Of a stretch of DNA of 7,544 nucleotides, positions 1 to 6,172 are shown in pieces. Every line of letters begins with the position of its first letter. Position 1 is the first letter of the stretch. Location of the stretch: assembly GCA_004028495.1 (NCBI GenBank), contig MTKS01000068.1, forward strand, positions 1-7,544. Reading direction: 5' to 3'. This DNA comes from Candidatus Electrothrix marina. GTDB taxonomy: Bacteria; Desulfobacterota; Desulfobulbia; Desulfobulbales; Desulfobulbaceae. Both the position numbers and the translations under genes were made by a program. The notes beneath the pieces were generated by a model. It was not told the DNA's origin. It did no database searches and saw nothing but the letters and a program-made list of their open reading frames with translations.

Positions 1-1
1 C

Positions 2-36
2 CCCGAACAGAAAACACCACCCGTCTTCTGTTCGGG
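2..36 (-). terminator. Inverted repeat after nifS, likely transcription terminator
   Basis: A perfect 11-base inverted repeat (arms 2-12 and 26-36, CCCGAACAGAA and its complement) encloses a 13-base loop. It begins 16 bases past the nifS stop codon on the minus strand, where an operon terminator is expected. The T-tract that would make it a clear intrinsic terminator would lie left of position 1 and cannot be seen. It could also serve a convergent gene outside the window. Confidence 0.55.
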
Positions 37-52
37 ATCAAGACTCTTCCCC

Positions 53-1237
53 TCACCCCTCCCAAAAAGGCGACATAGCCCGAAGATCAGCAATAATCTT
101 CGGCATCTTCTCCAGCACAAAGTCCACTTCTTCCTCTGTATTATATATAGACAGACTAAAACGGATCGACCCATGAGCCGCAGTAAAGGGAACCCCCATT
201 GCCCGGAGCACATGGGACGGCTCCAGCGAACCAGAGGTACAAGCAGACCCCGAGGAAGCACAAATTCCGTGCTGATTCATGTGTAACAGAATAGCCTCGC
301 CTTCCACATACTCAAAGCTGATATTGCTGGTATTAGGCAGGCGGTCTTCGGCATGACCGTTAAGAAGAGATTTAGGAATGGAGCTCATCAACCCGTGTTC
401 CAGCTTATCCCGCAGAGCCCGAACCCGGGTATTTTCCTCTTCCATCATCTCCCCAGCCAGCTGACAGGCCCGGCCCAGGCCAACAATGGAGGCCACATTT
501 TCCGTGCCGCCGCGACGACCGTGCTCTTGGTGCCCACCGTGGAGAAAAGGTACATAGGGCGTTCCCTTACGCACATAGAGCACTCCGACACCCTTGGGTG
601 CATGGAGCTTATGACCGGAAAGGGAGAGGAAATCAATCTGGCTTTCCCGAAGATTGATCGGAATCTTGCCCACAGCCTGAACCGCATCAGTGTGAAACAG
701 AATCCCCCGCTCCTTGGCCAGAGCCGCCATTTCCTCTACAGGAAACAAGACCCCGGTCTCATTATTGGCCCACATAACCGAAACAATAGCTGTGTCCTCA
801 GTCAATGCTTCCTGGTAGGCAGCTAAGTCCAGGGTACCGTCTGCTTCCACCGTCAATCGGGTCACCCGATGTTTATGACCGGTCAGCATGTCCAAGGTTT
901 CACAAAGATTCTTGACCGCCGGATGCTCCACTCTGGTAGTGACGATATGCCGGTTTTCCGGCTGGCTCTGCAAGGCCGACAGGATCGCTGTGGAATCACT
1001 TTCTGTGCCGCAGCTGGTGAACACGATTTCTTCCGGGTCTGCTCCGAGCAGCTCAGCAATCTGGGCGCGGGCCTGCTCAACCACCTGCCCGACCTGACCG
1101 CCGAAGGTATGCATGGAAGAGGGATTGCCGTAGCAATCCTGAAGAAAGGGCATCATCACCTCCAACACCTCAGGAGCAATCCGGGTGGTGGCGTTGTTGT
1201 CCATATAAATGACCTTATCGCTGCCGCAGTTCATCAT
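53..1237 (-). CDS. nifS: NifS-type cysteine desulfurase
   Basis: PLP-dependent cysteine desulfurase that converts L-cysteine to alanine and passes the sulfur, as a persulfide, to the NifU scaffold for Fe-S cluster assembly in the cytoplasm. The 394-residue protein is full length for the family. Visible landmarks are the N-terminal YMDNNATTR motif (about 11-19), the cofactor-stacking His105 in VEHPAV, the PLP-binding Lys210 in SLSGHK, and the catalytic Cys333 in SSGSACTSGS. The wording of the NifS core (FTSCGTESDSTAILSAL, SVMWANNETG, HTDAVQAVGK) closely matches my memory of Azotobacter NifS, so this is NifS rather than IscS or SufS. The start overlaps the nifU stop in ATGA. There are two consecutive ATG codons (1237 and 1234); GGAGG at 1246-1242 lies 4 and 7 bases from them, so the second may be used. 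With no nif structural genes in view, a general Fe-S role is as likely as a nitrogenase-specific one. Confidence 0.96.
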   Translation of the reverse strand: MMNCGSDKVIYMDNNATTRIAPEVLEVMMPFLQDCYGNPSSMHTFGGQVGQVVEQARAQIAELLGADPEEIVFTSCGTESDSTAILSALQSQPENRHIVTTRVEHPAVKNLCETLDMLTGHKHRVTRLTVEADGTLDLAAYQEALTEDTAIVSVMWANNETGVLFPVEEMAALAKERGILFHTDAVQAVGKIPINLRESQIDFLSLSGHKLHAPKGVGVLYVRKGTPYVPFLHGGHQEHGRRGGTENVASIVGLGRACQLAGEMMEEENTRVRALRDKLEHGLMSSIPKSLLNGHAEDRLPNTSNISFEYVEGEAILLHMNQHGICASSGSACTSGSLEPSHVLRAMGVPFTAAHGSIRFSLSIYNTEEEVDFVLEKMPKIIADLRAMSPFWEG

Positions 1238-2067
1238 TTCTCCTCCTCAACGATCAGGCTGTCCACCACCTGTTCACGCAGTTTCTTTTCCACGTACTCT
1301 TTCAGGGTTGTCCGCGAGGAATGACAACCGGCACAGGCACCCCGCAGAGACACCGTAACAAAATCACCGTCCACGTCCACCAACTCGATATCACCGCCGT
1401 CCTTTTTCAAGGTGGGCCGGATTTCCCGCTCCAAAACCTGCTCAATCTTTTTAATCTTCTGCAGGGTGGTCATTCGCTTTTCTTTGACAGGCGTGCTTTT
1501 TTCCGCTAGGTCTTCCACGGTCTGCTGAAGGATTTCCCGTAGCCGGTCTTCACATTTGCCGCAGCCGCCTCCGGCCTTGGTGAAGTTGGTAATTTCCTCG
1601 ACCGAGCGCAATCCGGATTCCCGGATCGCCCGAATAACATCAAGGTCGGTGACGCCGAAGCATTCGCAGACCACTTCACCTTGCGCCATAGGCAGGATCA
1701 CACCCCGGTAATCGGCAATGGCCGCTTCCAGGGCTTCCCGGCCCATGACCGAGCAGTGCATCTTTTCCTTGGGCAGGCCGCCCAGGGCCTCGGCAATATC
1801 CTCATTGGTGATCTTGGCAGCCTCATCCACGGGCATCCCCTTGATCAGCTCTGTCAATACCGAGGAAGAAGCGATGGCTGAAGCGCAACCGAAAGTTTTA
1901 AATTGAGCATCGACAATAATGTCATTTTCATCCACCTTAATGGTCAATTTTAACGCGTCGCCGCAGGCCAAAGAACCCACATCGCCGGTGCCGCTCGGGT
2001 TCTCCACCTCTCCCACATTCTGCGGCTGCATGAAGTGCTGCTGCACTTTATCTGTATATTCCCACAT
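1234..2067 (-). CDS. nifU: NifU three-domain Fe-S cluster scaffold
   Basis: Scaffold on which [2Fe-2S] and [4Fe-4S] clusters are built from NifS-derived sulfur and iron, then handed to apo-proteins. All three modules of classical NifU are present in 277 residues. The N-terminal IscU-like domain has Cys35, Cys61 and Cys105. A central Bfd-like [2Fe-2S] domain has Cys134, Cys136, Cys169 and Cys172. The C-terminal Nfu domain has the CxxC pair Cys245/Cys248 in RGACAGCHS. The start at 2067 gives MWEYTDKVQQHF, the usual NifU N-terminus. No strong Shine-Dalgarno precedes it. It is slightly shorter than Azotobacter NifU (about 312 residues), mainly through a short linker around 183-197 before the Nfu domain. 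It is the first gene of a two-gene operon, its TGA stop overlapping the nifS ATG. In bacteria lacking ISC, NifU/NifS often act as the general Fe-S system; that reading is an inference here. Confidence 0.96.
   Translation of the reverse strand: MWEYTDKVQQHFMQPQNVGEVENPSGTGDVGSLACGDALKLTIKVDENDIIVDAQFKTFGCASAIASSSVLTELIKGMPVDEAAKITNEDIAEALGGLPKEKMHCSVMGREALEAAIADYRGVILPMAQGEVVCECFGVTDLDVIRAIRESGLRSVEEITNFTKAGGGCGKCEDRLREILQQTVEDLAEKSTPVKEKRMTTLQKIKKIEQVLEREIRPTLKKDGGDIELVDVDGDFVTVSLRGACAGCHSSRTTLKEYVEKKLREQVVDSLIVEEEK
1240..1248 (-). promoter_or_regulatory. Ribosome binding site of nifS inside nifU
   Basis: The minus strand reads GAGGAGGAG here, within the last codons of nifU (Glu-Glu-Glu-Lys). 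The GGAGG core at 1246-1242 stands 7 bases before the second of two adjacent ATG codons (1234) and only 4 before the first (1237). This favours the second as the main start and supports translational coupling of nifU and nifS. Confidence 0.75.
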
Positions 2068-2140
2068 AATAGTCTATCTATGAACGAAGATTTATGGTAT
2101 TAAGGCCTGATTGACCGTTCCCTACAACCCTACAGTCAAC

Positions 2141-2210
2141 GGCCCGCAGTTGCTCAGCAAGGAAAAAATCCTTGATAAATATCGGGCCAAGGTTACCTCA
2201 AAATGTGAGG
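2141..2210 (+). other. Cluster of inverted repeats, possible regulatory structure
   Basis: Three small perfect stems lie together. GGCCCG (2141-2146) pairs with CGGGCC (2183-2188). Nested inside is CAAGGA (2158-2163) with TCCTTG (2169-2174), loop AAAAA. Just downstream CCTCA (2196-2200) pairs with TGAGG (2206-2210). On either strand this could be a folded leader or protein-binding sites for the divergent genes. It matches no riboswitch class I recognise, and stems this short occur by chance. Confidence 0.3.
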
Positions 2211-2227
2211 GCATGCACGGGTTAAGG

Positions 2228-2253
2228 TTGACAACAGGGAAAATTTTTATAAT
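2228..2253 (+). promoter_or_regulatory. Candidate sigma70-type promoter of ppsA
   Basis: A perfect TTGACA (2228-2233) is followed by a perfect TATAAT (2248-2253), but the spacer is only 14 bases rather than about 17. Transcription would start near 2260 and leave a leader of about 105 bases before the ppsA ATG. The short spacer predicts a weak or activator-dependent promoter, or means one of the two hexamers is a chance match. Confidence 0.45.
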
Positions 2254-2262
2254 AGTTTTCCC
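2237..2262. promoter_or_regulatory. Inverted repeat bracketing the ppsA -10 box, possible operator
   Basis: GGGAAAA (2237-2243) and TTTTCCC (2256-2262) form a perfect 7-base dyad with a 12-base centre that contains the TATAAT at 2248-2253. A repressor bound here would cover the -10 region and start site. The geometry fits a dimeric regulator, but no family can be named from this motif. Confidence 0.35.
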
Positions 2263-2352
2263 GCTACATAATGATCGGCAGCCCCGCACTGCGGAACACA
2301 TTGCTTATATACTGTTATTTGTTCAGTTATTTTATAAAAAGGCCTATGGTCT

Positions 2353-2357
2353 GGGAG
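2353..2357 (+). promoter_or_regulatory. Ribosome binding site that sets the ppsA start
   Basis: GGGAG at 2353-2357 is 8 bases before the ATG at 2366, a good Shine-Dalgarno distance. This supports the internal ATG over the TTG at 2111 that would extend the same frame by 85 codons. Confidence 0.7.
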
Positions 2358-2365
2358 ATGAAAGC

Positions 2366-4810
2366 ATGGGACAAGCGCACGATGAAAAACTGATTCTTTG
2401 GTTTGACGAGATTGGTATAGAGGATGTACCGCTGGTAGGGGGTAAAAACGCCTCATTGGGTGAGATGTATCAGCATCTGACCGGCAAAGGTGTTGCCGTA
2501 CCGCACGGTTTCGCCATCACAGCCTATGCCTACCGCTATCTGCTCAAAGAAGCCGGTATTGAAGCGGAAATCCGGCAGGTGTTGTCCGATTTGGACACCG
2601 AAGACATGGCCAATCTGGCCGAGCGCGGTGAAAAATGTCGGGACATCATCCGTAACGCACCTTTTCCTGACACTCTGCGGGACGCCATCATTGAGGCCTA
2701 CCAAAAAATGGAGGCCGAGTACGGTGAGAACTGCGACGTGGCTGTTCGTTCTTCGGCCACGGCTGAAGATTTGCCGGATGCCTCTTTTGCCGGTCAGCAG
2801 GAAACCTATCTGAACATTCACGGCTACGATAATATTATCCAGAATTGCCGGAAATGTTTCGCCTCCCTGTTCACCAACCGGGCAATTTCCTACCGCAAGC
2901 ACCAGGGATTCGGTCAGTTTGATGTGTACCTTTCCATCACGGTCCAGAAGATGGTGCGCTCCGACTCTGCTTCTTCCGGTGTTTTGTTCTCCATAGACAC
3001 AGAGTCCGGTTTTGAGGATGCCTGTTTCATCACCGGTGCCTGGGGTCTGGGGGAAAACGTGGTGCAGGGTGCAGTTAACCCGGATGAATACTACGTGTAC
3101 AAGCCGAAACTCAAGGAAGGCAAACGCCCCATTGTTGGTAAAAAGATCGGGTCCAAGGCCATCAAAATGATCTACGATAATGACCCGTCCACCGAAGAGC
3201 CGGTCAAAAATATCGATACCACCGAAGCAGAGCGTAACTCCTATGTTATCTCTGATGATGAAATCCTCCAGCTGGCCAAATGGGCCTGTATTATCGAGGA
3301 TCATTACGGCAAGGGTATGGATATTGAGTGGGCCAAAGATGGCGACGGCAAGGAAGTGGGCACCGGTGACCTGTTCATCGTTCAGGCCCGTCCTGAGACC
3401 GTCCATTCCCAGGCCAACAAAAGCGTCATGGAGACCTATAAGCTGCTGGAGAAAGGAACTGTCCTGTCTGAAGGACTGGCTGTGGGCACCAAGATCGGCC
3501 AGGGCGTGGCCCATTGCATTGAAAATGTCAAAGACATCGGCACCTTTAAGAAAGGGGAAGTGCTGGTTACCGACATGACCGACCCGGACTGGGAACCGAT
3601 CATGAAGATTGCCGGAGCCATTGTTACCAATCGTGGCGGGCGGACCTGCCATGCCGCGATTATTTCTCGTGAGCTGGGTATCCCCTGCGTTATCGGCACA
3701 GGCGATGCCACCGACAATATCACAACCGGTCAGGAGATCACCGCTTCCTCCGCTGAAGGCGAGACCGGCTATGTCTATGAAGGTCTGCTCAAGTACGAAA
3801 TTGAGACCACTGACTTGGCCAATATGCCCGCCACCAAGACCAAGATCATGATGAACTTGGCCATTCCGGAAAAGGCATTTACAGAAAGCCAGATCCCCAA
3901 TGACGGTGTCGGCCTGGCCCGTGAGGAGTTTATTATCAACTCCCATATCGGCCTCCATCCGCTGGCTCTGTACAACTACGAAGAGCTTAAGGCATCCGAC
4001 GATCCTGAGAAGCAGGAAATCGTCAAGCGCATTGACGAAAAGACCGCTGCCTATTCTGATAAAAGACAATTTTTTATCGATAAGGTTGCTGAGGGCGTAG
4101 GCCGCATTGCCGCTGGTTTCTACCCCAATGATGTTATTGTCCGTCTGTCCGATTTCAAATCCAACGAGTACGCCAACTTAGTCGGCGGTACACTCTATGA
4201 GCCGGAAGAAGAAAACCCGATGATCGGCTGGCGCGGTGCTTCCCGCTACTACGATCCCAAATATCGTCCGGCCTTTGAGCTGGAGTGCCAAGGTCTGCTC
4301 AAGGCGCGTAACGATATGGGCCTGGACAACATCAAGCTGATGGTGCCTTTCTGCCGAACCCCGGAAGAGGGTAAAAAGGTCATCGAGGTTATGCGGGACT
4401 GCGGTCTGGTTCAGGGTGAGAACGGCCTGGAGCTGTACGTGATGTGCGAGATCCCCAGCAACGTGATCTGCGCTGATGCCTTTGCTGATATCTTTGACGG
4501 CTTCTCCATCGGGTCCAACGATCTGACCCAGCTCACCTACGGCCTTGACCGTGACTCCGGTATTGTCACAGGTATCGCTGATGAGCGGGATGATGCGGTG
4601 AAAGAGATGATCAAAATGGTGATCAAAACCGCCAAACGACGGGGCAAAAAGATCGGCATCTGCGGTCAGGGGCCGTCCGACTTTCCTGAGTTTGCCACCT
4701 TCCTGGTTGAACAGGGCATCGACTCCATGTCGCTGATTCCGGATACAGCCGTGAAAACACGATTGGCTGTGCATGAGAAGGAAAAAGAGATGGGGATTGC
4801 TCCTGAGTAA
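2366..4810 (+). CDS. ppsA: Phosphoenolpyruvate synthase (pyruvate, water dikinase)
   Basis: Converts pyruvate, ATP and water to phosphoenolpyruvate, AMP and phosphate, feeding gluconeogenesis from C2/C3 substrates in the cytoplasm. The 814-residue protein has the expected three domains. The N-terminal ATP-grasp-like region carries VGGKNASLGEM (24-34), RSSATAEDLPDASFAGQQE (128-146) and QARPETV (340-346). The swivelling phosphohistidine domain carries His429 in GGRTCHAAI. The C-terminal PEP/pyruvate barrel carries GSNDLTQLTYGLDRDSG (716-732) and catalytic Cys766 in GICGQGPSD. Residues 8-17 (KLILWFDEIG) align with the start of E. coli PpsA, whose length (about 792) is similar. This and GGGAG-type spacing fix the start at 2366. 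The frame continues open to a TTG at 2111, but the added 85 residues look nothing like the family. It is a single-gene unit, divergent from nifUS and closed by the terminator at 4851-4884. The enzyme family is certain from the motifs; the direction of flux in this host is inferred. Confidence 0.96.
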   Translation: MGQAHDEKLILWFDEIGIEDVPLVGGKNASLGEMYQHLTGKGVAVPHGFAITAYAYRYLLKEAGIEAEIRQVLSDLDTEDMANLAERGEKCRDIIRNAPFPDTLRDAIIEAYQKMEAEYGENCDVAVRSSATAEDLPDASFAGQQETYLNIHGYDNIIQNCRKCFASLFTNRAISYRKHQGFGQFDVYLSITVQKMVRSDSASSGVLFSIDTESGFEDACFITGAWGLGENVVQGAVNPDEYYVYKPKLKEGKRPIVGKKIGSKAIKMIYDNDPSTEEPVKNIDTTEAERNSYVISDDEILQLAKWACIIEDHYGKGMDIEWAKDGDGKEVGTGDLFIVQARPETVHSQANKSVMETYKLLEKGTVLSEGLAVGTKIGQGVAHCIENVKDIGTFKKGEVLVTDMTDPDWEPIMKIAGAIVTNRGGRTCHAAIISRELGIPCVIGTGDATDNITTGQEITASSAEGETGYVYEGLLKYEIETTDLANMPATKTKIMMNLAIPEKAFTESQIPNDGVGLAREEFIINSHIGLHPLALYNYEELKASDDPEKQEIVKRIDEKTAAYSDKRQFFIDKVAEGVGRIAAGFYPNDVIVRLSDFKSNEYANLVGGTLYEPEEENPMIGWRGASRYYDPKYRPAFELECQGLLKARNDMGLDNIKLMVPFCRTPEEGKKVIEVMRDCGLVQGENGLELYVMCEIPSNVICADAFADIFDGFSIGSNDLTQLTYGLDRDSGIVTGIADERDDAVKEMIKMVIKTAKRRGKKIGICGQGPSDFPEFATFLVEQGIDSMSLIPDTAVKTRLAVHEKEKEMGIAPE

Positions 4811-4850
4811 GCTGAGGAGCTACAGCTAACGTCTCTGAGTAATTAAGAAA

Positions 4851-4884
4851 GGGCGGATCGCTATTCAGCGATTCGCCCTTTTTT
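4851..4884 (+). terminator. Rho-independent terminator of ppsA
   Basis: A 12-base-pair stem (4851-4862 with 4867-4878, one G-T wobble) closed by the tetraloop ATTC is followed directly by six T residues (4879-4884). It starts 40 bases after the ppsA stop. The AAA before the stem can pair with the T run, so it may act weakly in both directions. It insulates the ATPase/TOPRIM cassette from ppsA transcription. Confidence 0.9.
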
Positions 4885-4914
4885 CCATTCTAAAGGCTCA
4901 ATTTTTTTTTGCGC

Positions 4915-4924
4915 TCCAGCTGGA
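4915..4924. promoter_or_regulatory. Ten-base palindrome upstream of the ATPase gene
   Basis: TCCAGCTGGA is a perfect palindrome centred about 58 bases upstream of the predicted start of transcription of the ATPase gene. It sits between the ppsA terminator (and a nine-T run at 4902-4910) and the -10 box. It might bind a regulator, but one short palindrome is weak evidence. Confidence 0.2.
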
Positions 4925-4965
4925 TTTAAAAAAGCGGTGAAAAATGCTGCCTTATAGCCTCTCCT

Positions 4966-4971
4966 TATAAT
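4966..4971 (+). promoter_or_regulatory. Consensus -10 box placed for leaderless start of the ATPase gene
   Basis: A perfect TATAAT ends 7 bases before the ATG at 4979, so transcription would begin at or within a base or two of the start codon. No -35 hexamer is recognisable at 16-18 bases upstream. No Shine-Dalgarno precedes the ATG, and an in-frame TAA (4976-4978) touches it. Leaderless translation is the simplest reading. The element CCTTATA occurs twice, 13 bases apart (4950-4956 and 4963-4969), the second copy running into the -10 box. Confidence 0.45.
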
Positions 4972-4978
4972 GTGATAA

Positions 4979-6172
4979 ATGATACGCAATGTTAACATTA
5001 CGGCTTTTAAGTCCTTGCTGGATGTTTCTGTTGAACTCGGCAAGATTAATGTATTTATCGGTGCAAACGGTAGCGGTAAAAGCAACTTCCTGGAAGCTAT
5101 AGGTGTTCTTGGTGCCGCAGCAAACGGTAGAGTTGATGACGAAGCTCTCATGAGAAGGGGGGTTCGGCCCGGAGTCCCTGCTCTGTATAAATCATCGTTT
5201 ACCGGAACAAAAATGCGTAATGCTATCCGCCTGGAAGCCATAGCCGACAACGCCTCTTATGCTGTTGAACTGAATAATCCGATACAAAATCCAGAACCGG
5301 CATGGACCTTTAAAAACGAGTCGCTGAAACAGGAAAAGTTGCAACTCGTCGGCAGGTCTCCGGCAACCAAAAACAGACGACTTAATCCCCAGCAGGGACT
5401 GGCGGCACTTAAGGCTGTTGAGCTGCTCCCTGAAGAAGCACCTTCCCGTCTGATCCGCGAACTTGCAGACTATGCAATCTATACGGCCAACACCAATACG
5501 TTGCGAGGACTTATTCTTGACACGCAGCAGCGGGACCCTGTCGGTCTTGCTGGCGGACGGCTTCCGCAGGCTGTGCTCAGCCTATTTGCATATAAGCGTA
5601 AGGCTAAATGGATGACACAGGTTTTCAGCGACATTCACAGCATGATTGATTGGGAAAAATCCTTCGGAGCGCGTTCTGCCGGTGACGCTCTCCCCCTTTC
5701 ACCGTCAGTTGCCGCCTCTCGGCACGTTGTCTGGTTCCGAGACCGTTTTATGGCGGAAAAACGTAACGGTCTGACAGGATATGATGCCAGTGAAGGTGCT
5801 CTGTATGTACTTTTTGCCGCTGCACTGGCAACCCTGCCTGAAGCTCCACCTGTTCTTGCTATCGACAATATGGATCACGGACTCAATCCTCGGCTGGCTC
5901 GTGCGCTTATGGAAAAGATTTGCAGCTGGATATTCGCTGTTGATGACATGGAGAAACAGCTCCTGCTTACCACGCATAATCCCCTGGTTTTAGATGGACT
6001 TCCCCTGGATAATGACGAAGTACGCCTTTTTGCTGTAGATCGTTCCAGAAAAGGAAGAACAATTATCAGACGTGTTTACCTTACTCCAGACGATCTTCAG
6101 CGTGACGGAGAATACTGGACCGTTTCCCGCCTCTGGGTTACAGGGCATCTGGGTGGTGTGCCAAATGTATAA
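4979..6172 (+). CDS. OLD/RecF-like AAA ATPase, first gene of a putative defence pair
   Basis: A 397-residue SMC/ABC-type ATPase of the kind found in OLD-family nucleases and two-gene anti-phage systems. It opens with MIRNVNITAFKSLLDVSVEL, the standard first strand of these proteins. Walker A is GANGSGKS (28-35), an ABC-signature-like SEGALYVLF lies at 271-279, Walker B is VLAIDN (292-297) and the switch histidine is His333 in TTHNPLVLDG. The middle (about 90-250) is a family-specific insert of unknown role. The residue after the Walker B aspartate is Asn297, where many relatives have the catalytic glutamate; Asp299 or another acidic residue may compensate, or ATP turnover may be slow. There are no membrane segments. 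The ATG at 4979 directly follows an in-frame stop, so the start is secure. The gene is coupled to the TOPRIM-like gene downstream by an 8-base overlap. By analogy with OLD, Gabija, PARIS and RloAB it probably senses or binds DNA or a phage product and controls the partner. The defence role is inference; no named system is assigned. Confidence 0.85.
   Translation: MIRNVNITAFKSLLDVSVELGKINVFIGANGSGKSNFLEAIGVLGAAANGRVDDEALMRRGVRPGVPALYKSSFTGTKMRNAIRLEAIADNASYAVELNNPIQNPEPAWTFKNESLKQEKLQLVGRSPATKNRRLNPQQGLAALKAVELLPEEAPSRLIRELADYAIYTANTNTLRGLILDTQQRDPVGLAGGRLPQAVLSLFAYKRKAKWMTQVFSDIHSMIDWEKSFGARSAGDALPLSPSVAASRHVVWFRDRFMAEKRNGLTGYDASEGALYVLFAAALATLPEAPPVLAIDNMDHGLNPRLARALMEKICSWIFAVDDMEKQLLLTTHNPLVLDGLPLDNDEVRLFAVDRSRKGRTIIRRVYLTPDDLQRDGEYWTVSRLWVTGHLGGVPNV

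Larger units (their letters stand above)
2068..2365. other. Divergent nifU / ppsA intergenic region
   Basis: About 300 bases separate the divergent starts of nifU (minus) and ppsA (plus). The region holds a promoter-like element at 2228-2253 facing ppsA, an inverted repeat around its -10 box, and a cluster of small inverted repeats at 2141-2210. The ppsA frame stays open upstream to a TTG at 2111, but this stretch has no similarity to PEP synthase and no ribosome site, so I treat it as untranslated. I could not identify a convincing nifU promoter on the minus strand or a classical IscR/Rrf2 operator. Confidence 0.6.

Noticed and set aside
353..1324. Plus-strand open frames of 157 and 151 codons across nifS
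   Set aside because: They lie antisense to nifS (the second just reaching into the nifU end), with no ribosome sites and no recognisable motifs.
2453..4069. A 538-codon open frame on the minus strand opposite ppsA
   Set aside because: It is a mirror of a highly biased coding strand; its translation shows no domain pattern, while the plus-strand frame is unmistakable PEP synthase.
4178..4774. A 198-codon minus-strand open frame opposite the end of ppsA
   Set aside because: It lies wholly within ppsA and shows no recognisable protein features; an antisense shadow.
4885..4978. Possible small RNA or attachment site between the ppsA terminator and the ATPase gene
   Set aside because: Only A/T runs, a 10-base palindrome and a short direct repeat are seen; no tRNA-like sequence or flanking repeat at the far end of the cassette was found.
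6072..6164. Upstream start for the TOPRIM-like gene adding 31 residues
   Set aside because: The extension overlaps the ATPase by 101 bases and precedes the natural first strand of the fold; the ATG at 6165 has a suitable ribosome site.
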